DNA from: SHLQ01 sp964451305
GTDB taxonomy: Bacteria; Actinomycetota; Acidimicrobiia; Acidimicrobiales; SHLQ01
Reading direction: 5' to 3'
Length of the DNA: 64,000 nt
NCBI GenBank assembly: GCA_964451305.1
Contig: CAYVHV010000001.1
Span: forward strand, 112,864 to 176,863
A program made the translations under genes and the position numbers. Shown here one piece after another: positions 1-7,151 of this stretch. The first letter of the stretch is position 1. Every line of letters begins with the position of its first letter. The notes beneath the pieces are model-generated. The model was not told the DNA's origin, ran no database searches, and saw only the letters and a list, made by a program, of their open reading frames with translations.

Positions 1-1
1 G

Positions 2-742
2 CTCATCGCTATCGGCGGCGAAGGCACCCTCTCCTGCACACAAGCCATGTACGAACTGGGCTTTCCCGTTCTCGGTGTCCCAAAGACGATCGACAACGAC
101 ATTGGCCTTACGGAAATGACCTTCGGCTTCGCAACCGCTGTCGATATCGCAACCGAAGCGATCGGTCGGTTGCACAGCACGGCGGAAAGTCATGACCGAG
201 TCATGATCATCGAGGTGATGGGTCGACACGTTGGCCACATCGCGACATGGGCAGGCCTCGCTGGCGGCGCAACCGTCACGCTCATCCCCGAGAAGCCATT
301 CGACATCAACGAAGTCTGCAAGGCCCTCCAGCGCCGTCATGAGCGAGGCAAGTTCGCCTCCATCATCGTGGTCGCTGAAGGCGCGAAGCCAGTTCCAGGG
401 ACCCTCGACGTCCCCGATATTGCCTTTGACGAGTTCGGTCATATCAAGCTCGGCGGAATCGGCGATCTTGTCGCCCGCGAAGTGACCGAGCGGACGAGCT
501 TCGAGACTCGCACCACGGTGCTCGGCTACGTCCAACGCGGCGGTGAACCATCGGCGATCGATCGAGTCCTCGCGACGTGGTTCGGCGTGGAAGCGGCCCG
601 TGCTGCAGACGAACAAGACTTCGGTTCGATGATTGCCTACCAGAGCGGCTCGATGACCCGAGTTCGGATCGCAGATGCCGTCGCGGAACTCAAGTACGTC
701 AACGAAGACCTGTACGACGTCGCCAAGACCTTCTTCGTCTAG
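2..742 (+). CDS. pfkA: 6-phosphofructokinase, 5' truncated by the window edge
   Basis: Phosphorylates fructose 6-phosphate to fructose 1,6-bisphosphate, the committing step of glycolysis. The open frame runs from base 2 without a start codon, so the N-terminus lies outside the window; 246 residues are visible. GGEGT corresponds to the GGDGS nucleotide loop, PKTIDND carries the catalytic Asp, and EVMGRHVGHIA is the substrate-binding helix. The residue equivalent to E. coli 104 is Gly, which in this family goes with ATP rather than pyrophosphate use, while the residue equivalent to 124 is Lys, as in actinobacterial enzymes. The gene ends 18 bp before the convergent lipoprotein gene. Confidence 0.93.
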   Translation, partial: LIAIGGEGTLSCTQAMYELGFPVLGVPKTIDNDIGLTEMTFGFATAVDIATEAIGRLHSTAESHDRVMIIEVMGRHVGHIATWAGLAGGATVTLIPEKPFDINEVCKALQRRHERGKFASIIVVAEGAKPVPGTLDVPDIAFDEFGHIKLGGIGDLVAREVTERTSFETRTTVLGYVQRGGEPSAIDRVLATWFGVEAARAADEQDFGSMIAYQSGSMTRVRIADAVAELKYVNEDLYDVAKTFFV

Positions 743-760
743 CCAGCCACCGAGCTCGGG

Positions 761-1378
761 TTAGGCAGGGAACAAGCTGAGGTAGTCGTCACGATCGACC
801 GCTCGACGAACGTCGCCTTCTTCGGTGTCTGTTCGAACCGAGATGTCTTCGTCTTCGCCGGCCTCATTTCGGACGGCGAAGCGAACCGATGAGACGGTGT
901 CGAGCTCTGTCAGGGTGAAGACGAATTGGGCGAAGGTAACCAATCGGTCGCTTCCCTCGATCGCTGGTGGAGCGGAGAGGATGACCACGATCTGCTGGTC
1001 GGCCGGCTCCTCGACGGACAGCACCTCGAGGGGCGCGTCCTCTGACGACACCACTGCGGTCGTGAGGTTGAGGTCGAGCTGTTCTTCGCTCGTGGGCCCG
1101 ATAATCAACTGCTCGAGCACGATCTCTTCGAGCCGTTCGGCAGCGTCCGCGGATGGGACTTGCCGTTCGACCGGTTCGAGGCTCGGTTCGCCATCGCCAG
1201 GGTCAACCAGGTAGATCACAACGTCATCGGCGAGACGTTCAGGAACCGTGGTGGTCGTTGAGGTTCCGGGTTGGAGGACCTCCGGGAGTGAATCGCTGGC
1301 GACGATCTGCGGCTCGTCATCGAGAGGGACACCGCAACCGACGATGATGAGCGTCAGAGCGAGGAGGATGCGTCTCAT
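761..1378 (-). CDS. GerMN-domain lipoprotein, LpqB-like
   Basis: Predicted lipoprotein of 205 residues. A short hydrophobic signal ends in a lipobox-like IVGC about 15 residues in, followed by a Thr-rich linker (STTTTVPE) and one GerMN-like domain covering most of the rest. Its ATG overlaps the kinase stop codon (ATGA), so it is translationally coupled to it. In actinobacteria the order mtrA-mtrB-lpqB is conserved and LpqB has a GerMN domain followed by a beta-propeller. This protein has the position and the GerMN part but is far too short for the propeller. Role inferred: an extracytoplasmic accessory protein that modulates the kinase. Confidence 0.75.
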   Translation of the reverse strand: MRRILLALTLIIVGCGVPLDDEPQIVASDSLPEVLQPGTSTTTTVPERLADDVVIYLVDPGDGEPSLEPVERQVPSADAAERLEEIVLEQLIIGPTSEEQLDLNLTTAVVSSEDAPLEVLSVEEPADQQIVVILSAPPAIEGSDRLVTFAQFVFTLTELDTVSSVRFAVRNEAGEDEDISVRTDTEEGDVRRAVDRDDYLSLFPA

Positions 1379-2781
1379 GCGAACTCTCCGTCGATGCCTT
1401 CGTCGAGGGGCAGCTCGACGACGAAACGAGCTCCCGACTCACCGTCGAGGCGGTCTTCGACCCATACGCGTCCGTTATGGAGATTCACGTGTTCGGCAAC
1501 GAGCGATAGCCCGAGGCCCACACCGGTGTCATACCCACGGCGCCCGCCCGCTCCGCCTCGGCTGAAGCGGTCAAAGATCACGAAGCGCTCATCTTTGGGA
1601 ACACCAGGTCCTTCATCTTCCACGGCCATCAGCACCGAGCTCGGCGTGCAACTCACGTGGACATGCGTCGCACCGCCACCGTATTTCTCGGCGTTGTCGA
1701 GCAGGTTCGCCACGACGCGCGCAAGGCGACGCTTCTCCGCAACGACGATGGCGTTCTCGGCGTCTTCTTCGACCACGATCTCGATGTCCCTGCTGCTCGC
1801 CAGCTGGACCGCAGCGCGCACAAACTCAGAAAAGAGCAAGGGGTCGGCTTGGAGATCCGCAGCGCCAACATCGAATCGGCTGATCTCGAGGAGGTCCTCG
1901 ACGAGCGTCCGAAACCGCGTGATGTCGCTGACGAGGAGGTCGAGGGCGGTTTGGGAACGCTCGGGCATCTCCTCGCGTGCGTTGTCGAGCACCTCGGCGG
2001 ACGCCGTGAGGGTCATGAGCGGGCTGCGCAGTTCGTGGCTGACTTCGGACGCGAACCGAGCATCTCGCTGGATCCGTTCTTCGAGCGCCCCGGCCATCTC
2101 GTTGAACGACGCTGCAAAGAGTTCGAGGTCTTCGTCACCTTCGGGGTCGAGGCGAGTGTCGAGCCGTCCACCGGCGATTGCTTCCGCGGCACGACTCACT
2201 TTGGTGAGCGGAGCCACGGCGCTGTTCGCGACGCCGATACCGGCGACTCCGGCGAGCAGCGTCACGATGAGGCCGCCGCCGAGGAGGACGAACTGGAGCG
2301 TCACCAGCGTGTCCTCAACCCCGGTGAGGGGGAGTGCCTCAAAATAGATGACGTTGTCGAACCCCTGAAGTGGAATGCCGTAGACGATAAACGGCTCATC
2401 GTCGATGCTCGTGACGATGCGGCCAGCGTTGCCCTCGATCGCGGTGGTCTGAAGCGACACTGGAACTTGTTCGAGCGTGAACGAACCATCGAGCGAGAAC
2501 GAGTTGCCGCCGTCGGTGCTGATCAGCGGACGAGAACCTTCCGCAGTGTTGAGCGAATCGACCACGGCCTGAGTCGCGCCCGGTTCGAGATCACCAGCGA
2601 GCGTCCGCTGCACGGTCTGTGCGTTGGTGAACGTCAAGGCTTCGGCGAGCTGATTGCGATCGGTGATGAGGACCTGACGAGTAATCGTGAGGGTGATAAT
2701 CGAGAGCGCCACCGCGGCTGCCAGACCGGCGATTGCGAGGGCTCCAGTGATTCGACCACGAAGGCCGACGCGTCGGTTCAT
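1375..2781 (-). CDS. mtrB: Sensor histidine kinase, MtrB-like
   Basis: Membrane sensor kinase of 468 residues. The N-terminal transmembrane helix is at about 13-35, an extracytoplasmic sensor of about 120 residues follows, and the second helix is at about 160-187. Then come HAMP (about 190-240), HisKA with the phospho-accepting His in EVSHELRSPL, and HATPase_c with NLLDNAEKYG, DEGPGVP and GVGLGLSLV. The response regulator gene lies 8 bp upstream and the GerMN lipoprotein gene overlaps its stop. The arrangement and the kinase core match the MtrAB-LpqB system that links cell-wall metabolism and division in actinobacteria. The MtrB name is inferred from context plus similarity; another HAMP kinase of the same class is possible. 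Confidence 0.85.
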   Translation of the reverse strand: MNRRVGLRGRITGALAIAGLAAAVALSIITLTITRQVLITDRNQLAEALTFTNAQTVQRTLAGDLEPGATQAVVDSLNTAEGSRPLISTDGGNSFSLDGSFTLEQVPVSLQTTAIEGNAGRIVTSIDDEPFIVYGIPLQGFDNVIYFEALPLTGVEDTLVTLQFVLLGGGLIVTLLAGVAGIGVANSAVAPLTKVSRAAEAIAGGRLDTRLDPEGDEDLELFAASFNEMAGALEERIQRDARFASEVSHELRSPLMTLTASAEVLDNAREEMPERSQTALDLLVSDITRFRTLVEDLLEISRFDVGAADLQADPLLFSEFVRAAVQLASSRDIEIVVEEDAENAIVVAEKRRLARVVANLLDNAEKYGGGATHVHVSCTPSSVLMAVEDEGPGVPKDERFVIFDRFSRGGAGGRRGYDTGVGLGLSLVAEHVNLHNGRVWVEDRLDGESGARFVVELPLDEGIDGEFA

Positions 2782-2789
2782 CCCTGAGA

Positions 2790-3470
2790 TCAGGTCTGGA
2801 TCTTGTACCCGAGGCCCCGCACCGTGACGACGTGTTGCGGATCGGCTGGGTCAGCTTCGATCTTCGTGCGCAGGCGTCGAATGTGGACGTCCACGAGACG
2901 GCCGTCGCCGAAGTAGCCATATCCCCACACCTTTTCGAGAAGGGCTTCGCGAGAGAAGACCTTCCCAGGCGAGGAGGCGAGTTCGACGAGCAGCCGGAAC
3001 TCTGTCTTTGTCAGGTGAATCTCAACACCGTCGCGCTTGACCATGCCTTGATCTGGGATGACCTCAAGGTCGCCAAAGGACATGTCGCCGGTGGCGCTCG
3101 CGCCGCTTCGGCTACGCCGTAGGAGCGCGCGGATGCGAGCCGAGAGCTCCTTTGGGGCAAAGGGCTTCGTGAGGTAGTCATCGGCGCCAGCTTCGAGCCC
3201 AGCCACGACATCGTGGGTGTCGGCGCGTGCGGTGACCATCACGATCGGAACATCGGACACGCGGCGAATGGAACGACAGACGTCGAAGCCGTCGATTCCG
3301 GGAAGCATGATGTCGATGAGTACGACGTCGGCTGGCTCTTGGCCGAATTTTAGTAGGGCGTCTTCGCCGTTGTCGGACTCGGCGACTTCCCAGCCCTCGT
3401 CTTCGAGCGCTAGACGGACTGCAGTCCTGATTCGTTCATCGTCTTCAACGGTGAGGATACGAGTTCCCAC
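2790..3470 (-). CDS. mtrA: OmpR-family response regulator, MtrA-like
   Basis: DNA-binding response regulator of 226 residues. The receiver domain (about 1-118) has the acidic pocket VEDDE, the phospho-acceptor Asp in LIDIMLPG, and the Lys in LTKPF. The C-terminal winged helix (about 128-226) ends in TVRGLGYKIQT, close to the actinobacterial MtrA signature. The start is GTG. It heads the kinase and lipoprotein genes and lies 65 bp downstream of the inositol-phosphatase-family gene on the same strand. Predicted to activate genes for envelope and division functions on phosphorylation by the neighbouring kinase. Confidence 0.88.
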   Translation of the reverse strand: MGTRILTVEDDERIRTAVRLALEDEGWEVAESDNGEDALLKFGQEPADVVLIDIMLPGIDGFDVCRSIRRVSDVPIVMVTARADTHDVVAGLEAGADDYLTKPFAPKELSARIRALLRRSRSGASATGDMSFGDLEVIPDQGMVKRDGVEIHLTKTEFRLLVELASSPGKVFSREALLEKVWGYGYFGDGRLVDVHIRRLRTKIEADPADPQHVVTVRGLGYKIQT

Positions 3471-3535
3471 GGTTGGCCCATCCTTTGGTTCGGCTATCAG
3501 CGCTTCCCCAACACTAGGCGGTATGAGACGGCCCG

Positions 3536-4315
3536 TCAGGTTACTGTCCGATCGAGAAGTGCCCGGAGGTCGTCGGAAATGCCGGGAGCGGCGGCGATAG
3601 TGAGTTCACCCTCGGTGACGATGGCGCCAGCTTCGGTAGCGATCAGCACACCGGCACTGCGATCCCATGGCTTTGTGTCGAGCTCGTAGTAGGCGTCGAC
3701 CCGACCGCACGCCACCGCACAGAGGTCGATAGCGGCAGCTCCGAGGCGTCGGATATCACGAATGATCGGCAGGATTTCGACGAGCGACGATGCTTGTTGT
3801 TGTCGGCGCTCGGCGTTGTACGCAAAGCCCGTTGCGACGAGCGCATGGCTGAGACTCTCTTGGCCACTCACCGAGATTGGTTCGCCGTTGCGCGACGCAC
3901 CCTGCCCGAGCGCTGCGCTGAAGAGCTCGGCTCGAACCGGGTCGTACACCGCTCCTGCGAGCGTTTCGCCGTTGAGTTCAGCGCCGATCGATACGTTGTA
4001 GCCGGAGAGGTCGTAGAGCAGGTTGGTCGTGCCGTCGACGGGATCGATGACCCAGCGGACACCGGTGGTCCCGGGGGTATCGCTGCCCTCCTCGCCGAGA
4101 AAGCCATCGTTTGGCCGTCGGGAGGTGATCGCCTCGACGATCGCGCCCTCTGCCCACGTGTCGATCTCGGTCACCACGTCGGTGGACGTCGACTTTGTCT
4201 CCCACGAGAACCCTGCGGATCGACGCTCGATCATCTCGCGGCCAACAGCGCTCGCGACCTCCTCGGCGATCGTTAGGAGCTCGGAGGCAAGTTCGGCGTT
4301 CGGCGAATCGGTCAT
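3536..4315 (-). CDS. Inositol monophosphatase family protein
   Basis: Mg-dependent sugar/inositol phosphatase-family protein of 259 residues. The metal-site motifs are all present: GEEGSD, WVIDPVDGTTN and the C-terminal WDRSAGVLIATEAG. The start at 4315 is chosen because its ATG overlaps the stop of the upstream membrane-protein gene (ATGA); a longer in-frame start at 4366 would run well into that gene. The substrate cannot be told from sequence: inositol 1-phosphate (mycothiol precursor synthesis), histidinol phosphate or fructose 1,6-bisphosphate are all possible. A histidinol-phosphate phosphatase role would complement the his genes elsewhere in the window, but that is speculation. Confidence 0.88.
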   Translation of the reverse strand: MTDSPNAELASELLTIAEEVASAVGREMIERRSAGFSWETKSTSTDVVTEIDTWAEGAIVEAITSRRPNDGFLGEEGSDTPGTTGVRWVIDPVDGTTNLLYDLSGYNVSIGAELNGETLAGAVYDPVRAELFSAALGQGASRNGEPISVSGQESLSHALVATGFAYNAERRQQQASSLVEILPIIRDIRRLGAAAIDLCAVACGRVDAYYELDTKPWDRSAGVLIATEAGAIVTEGELTIAAAPGISDDLRALLDRTVT

Positions 4316-4608
4316 GAGAGTCCTCGTGCTCGTCGAGCGCGGTCTCGCGCTTCGATGGCTTTCCATTCGGCCATGGCACGAAGCGACAGCACGGCAACGA
4401 CGGCGACGCCAACAGCACAGACGACTGCGGCGCCCACGCCGGCGAGCGCTGCGGTCGTCCCGCAGTCACCCGAACACTGAAGGTCGACGATCGACCAGCC
4501 GATCAGCCCTCCGCAGACCCCTGCGATCACGATCGCCGAGACGGCGAGGAGTCTCGCCCACACCGGTGGCCCCGCATCGGGGAGGACGTCTTGAGGGTTC
4601 TGACTCAC
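4312..4608 (-). CDS. Small two-helix membrane protein, unknown function
   Basis: Hypothetical protein of 98 residues. Two hydrophobic segments (about residues 18-38 and 50-72) are separated by a short loop with a Cys pair (CSGDC), and a basic C-terminal tail follows. The GTG start at 4608 is chosen because it leaves 38 bp to the divergent dinB start; the longer frame would overlap dinB. It is coupled to the phosphatase gene by an ATGA overlap. I do not recognise the family. Confidence 0.55.
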   Translation of the reverse strand: MSQNPQDVLPDAGPPVWARLLAVSAIVIAGVCGGLIGWSIVDLQCSGDCGTTAALAGVGAAVVCAVGVAVVAVLSLRAMAEWKAIEARDRARRARGLS

Positions 4609-4634
4609 AGGGCGGATTCTACCGGTGCGTGTGA

Positions 4635-4640
4635 GAAGAT
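4635..4640 (+). promoter_or_regulatory. Candidate -10 box, leaderless dinB
   Basis: GAAGAT ends 6 nt before the dinB ATG. It keeps only the A2 and T6 of the TANNNT pattern seen upstream of other genes in the window. No clear -35. Confidence 0.25.
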
Positions 4641-4646
4641 GTCCCA

Positions 4647-6406
4647 ATGGCCGAACGGGTAATCCAACATGTCGATATGGACGCGTTCTTCGTGTCGGTC
4701 GAACTCGTTCGCAGGCCCGAGCTGAAGGGAAAACCGGTCGTCGTGGGCGGCACAGGGCGTCGCGGGGTGGTCGCCGCCGCATCATATGAGGCCCGCTCGT
4801 ACGGCGTGTTCAGCGCCATGCCATCGGCACAGGCACAGCGGCTGTGCCCGCATGCGACGTTCCTTCCGGGAGATTACGACCTGTACCGAGAGGTTTCTGG
4901 TCGGGTCATGGCCGCCTTTCGCGAGATCACCCCGATCGTCGAACCACTCAGCCTCGACGAGGCATTTCTCGACGTGACCGGAGTGCAGCGACTGCACGGC
5001 GATCCGGTGTCGATTGCAAAGAAGCTGCGAAAGCGGATCTGGGATGAGGAATCCTTGACGTGCTCGATCGGCATTGCGCCCAACAAGTTTCTTGCCAAGC
5101 TCGGTTCGGTCGAAGGGAAACCAAAGATCTCAAAGCAGGGGCCGGTCTACGGACCCGGGGTCTTCGTGATCAAACCAGGGGAGGAACTCGAGTTCCTTCA
5201 CCCGCTTCCCGTTCGTGCCTGCGGGCTTCGTCGGTCGAGAAGGCGAGGCTTGCCGGTGCAGCGACTGCACGGCGATCCGGTGTCGATTGCAAAGAAGCTG
5301 CGAAAGCGGANNNNNNNNNNNNNNNNNNNNNNNNNNNNNNNNNNNNNNNNNNNNNNNNNNNNNNNNNNNNNNNNNNNNNNNNNNNNNNNNNNNNNNNNNN
5401 NNNNNNNNNNGTGCAGCGACTGCACGGCGATCCGGTGTCGATTGCAAAGAAGCTGCGAAAGCGGATCTGGGATGAGGAATCCTTGACGTGCTCGATCGGC
5501 ATTGCGCCCAACAAGTTTCTTGCCAAGCTCGGTTCGGTCGAAGGGAAACCAAAGATCTCAAAGCAGGGGCCGGTCTACGGACCCGGGGTCTTCGTGATCA
5601 AACCAGGGGAGGAACTCGAGTTCCTTCACCCGCTTCCCGTTCGTGCCCTGTGGGGTGTGGGGAAGGCCACCGGGGCGCGCTTGGCATCGCTCGGCATCGA
5701 GACGGTCGGGGATCTCGCAGCGACGCCGCTCCAGCACCTCGTGCGATCGCTCGGAAACGCAAGCGGCCATCACCTCTACGCCCTCGCTCATGCAAAGGAC
5801 GACCGGCCGGTTGAAGCAAACCGCGAAACCAAGTCGATCAGTCACGAGGAAACCTTTGCCCACGACATGTCGAACCCCGACGACCTGGATACCGAAATCG
5901 TGCGCCAGTGCGACGCGGTCGCGCAACGCCTACGAAATTACGGTCTCGTGGCGAAGACAACGACGCTGAAAGTCCGTTTCGGCGATTTCGAGACGCTGAC
6001 CCGACAGGTGAGTGCGCCACAGTCGTTCTCTTCAGCACCCGACATGCTCAGAATGGCGCGCAGCTTGCTTGCAGAAATCGATACGAGCGCCGGTGTTCGC
6101 CTGCTCGGTGTTGGGGTGTCCAACCTCGGCGAGGACCAGGGCCAACAGCTCTCACTCGATCTCGACGGGTCTACAGTCGGACAGCACGGAAATGGCGACG
6201 GTGTTTCGTTCACCGAACGTCAGGTCGTGACAAGCGACCTCATCGACGATGTTCGTAACAAGTTTGGGAATGCGGCGATCGGCCCTGCGTCGGCGACGGT
6301 GAACGGTGAGTTGCGAGTGAAGCGTCGCGGGGAACAGCAGTGGGGTCCAAACTCGATCGAGTCAGCCCCCGATCCTTCAGAGACATCACCGAATAATCGC
6401 GATTAG
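4647..6406 (+). CDS. dinB: DNA polymerase IV, interrupted by an assembly gap and an internal duplication
   Basis: Y-family translesion polymerase. The catalytic Asp is in HVDMDAFF, the Asp-Glu pair in SLDEAFLDVT, and the helix-hairpin-helix in LWGVGKATGARL, with a little-finger domain downstream. The 237-bp segment 4983-5219, starting just after the catalytic DE motif, recurs at 5411-5647. Between the copies are 36 novel bases (5220-5255), 55 repeated bases and 100 N. Dropping the duplication gives about 443 residues, normal for the family. Merging the 55-base overlap instead gives an in-frame duplication of 91 codons with no stop. Bases 5220-5255 are either real sequence from a duplicated allele or a chimera. 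The gene as printed shifts frame across the arbitrary-length gap. Confidence 0.85.
5311..5410. other. Assembly gap of 100 N inside dinB
   Basis: The 55 bases before the gap (5256-5310) are identical to the 55 bases after it (5411-5465). The length of 100 is a placeholder, so reading frames across it mean nothing. Confidence 0.97.
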
Positions 6407-6468
6407 GATTGGGTTATTCGTAGTGAAAATAGCTGAAGACTTAGAAAATAAGGCCGATGGATCCTTGT

Positions 6469-6496
6469 CACGCGTTGGATTGCGCGCCAACGTGTG
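6469..6496. promoter_or_regulatory. Inverted repeat upstream of the DUF3040 gene
   Basis: Arms CACGCGTTGG and CCAACGTGTG match at 9 of 10 positions around an 8-nt spacer. This could be a regulator-binding site or an RNA hairpin in the leader of the gene at 6595. Confidence 0.4.
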
Positions 6497-6526
6497 GAAA
6501 GATTGAAATACAAGTGCGGTAAGCTC

Positions 6527-6556
6527 ATCTGCGAGGCGGACTTCCGGTTCGCAGAT
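6527..6556 (+). promoter_or_regulatory. Stem-loop in the DUF3040 leader
   Basis: A perfect 8-bp outer stem (ATCTGCGA / TCGCAGAT) encloses a second stem CGGA-CT-TCCG. It ends 38 nt before the ATG of the DUF3040 gene. There is no T-run, so it is not an intrinsic terminator. Confidence 0.4.
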
Positions 6557-6594
6557 CGAGTCCCGATTCCGAACTATTTAGGACAAAAAATCCG

Positions 6595-6981
6595 ATGCCC
6601 CTTTCCGAGGACGAACAACGCATCCTGACTCAGATTGAGCAGCAACTTTACGAAGAGGACCCTGGGCTCGCCCATGAGGTTTCTTCGACGACGGTGTTCT
6701 CGCATGGCTTCAAGCATTTGCGTCTCGCAGCGCTCGGCATCGTTGCCGGCTTGGCAGTACTTCTCGGCACGCTCTCGACGAGCTACTGGCTTTCGTTCGT
6801 TGGCTTCCTGATCATGCTGGCAAGCGCATGGTACGGCGAGCAGAATCTTCGTAGGGTCGGCCGTGCCGGACTGCAACAGGTCACCGGAAACGCTCGTGGT
6901 ACGAGCGGCCGTGGCTTCTTCGGTGACGCAAGCCAAAAGGTGCGCGACCGTCTTAACGAGAACCAAGAAGACGACAGCTAG
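6595..6981 (+). CDS. DUF3040 membrane protein
   Basis: 128 residues. The N-terminus MPLSEDEQRILTQIEQQL is the hallmark of the actinobacterial DUF3040 family. Two hydrophobic helices follow (about residues 44-62 and 65-82), then a polar, Gly-rich tail. Function unknown; members are small inner-membrane proteins often found near division and cell-wall loci. It stands alone, with a structured, AT-rich leader upstream and a convergent repeat downstream. Confidence 0.85.
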   Translation: MPLSEDEQRILTQIEQQLYEEDPGLAHEVSSTTVFSHGFKHLRLAALGIVAGLAVLLGTLSTSYWLSFVGFLIMLASAWYGEQNLRRVGRAGLQQVTGNARGTSGRGFFGDASQKVRDRLNENQEDDS

Positions 6982-7066
6982 TTCGTCTTTCTAGCCTTAC
7001 AATCGACACCACTGCGTTCGCCTAGTGCGTCTGAGAGACGCGCTGTCTTCCAACGCAAAGCTCGTT

Positions 7067-7138
7067 CATGGGGCCTGTCCCCATTACAAAATGTCATGGG
7101 GCCTGTCCCCGTTACGAAATGTCATGGGGCCTGTCCCC
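7067..7138. repeat. 28-bp palindromic tandem repeat (2.6 copies)
   Basis: Units start at 7067, 7095 and 7123, each with CATGGGGCCTGTCCCC. The GGGG-CCTGT-CCCC core can form a hairpin. Units 1 and 2 continue through ATTACAAAATGT and GTTACGAAATGT. It lies between the convergent DUF3040 and transglutaminase genes, as expected for a REP-type element or a two-way terminator. Confidence 0.85.
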
Positions 7139-7151
7139 AGTGGGGAGTGGG

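Noticed and set aside
1657..2787. 376-residue open frame on the plus strand opposite the histidine kinase gene
   Set aside because: Antisense shadow of a well-supported HAMP kinase; no start signal, composition typical of a GC-rich reverse frame.
4647..6406. dinB as a pseudogene broken by frameshift
   Set aside because: The frame change arises only from the arbitrary 100-N gap; both flanks are in frame when the overlapping ends are merged.
7067..7138. CRISPR array
   Set aside because: The 28-bp units touch each other without spacers and the core is a simple palindrome.
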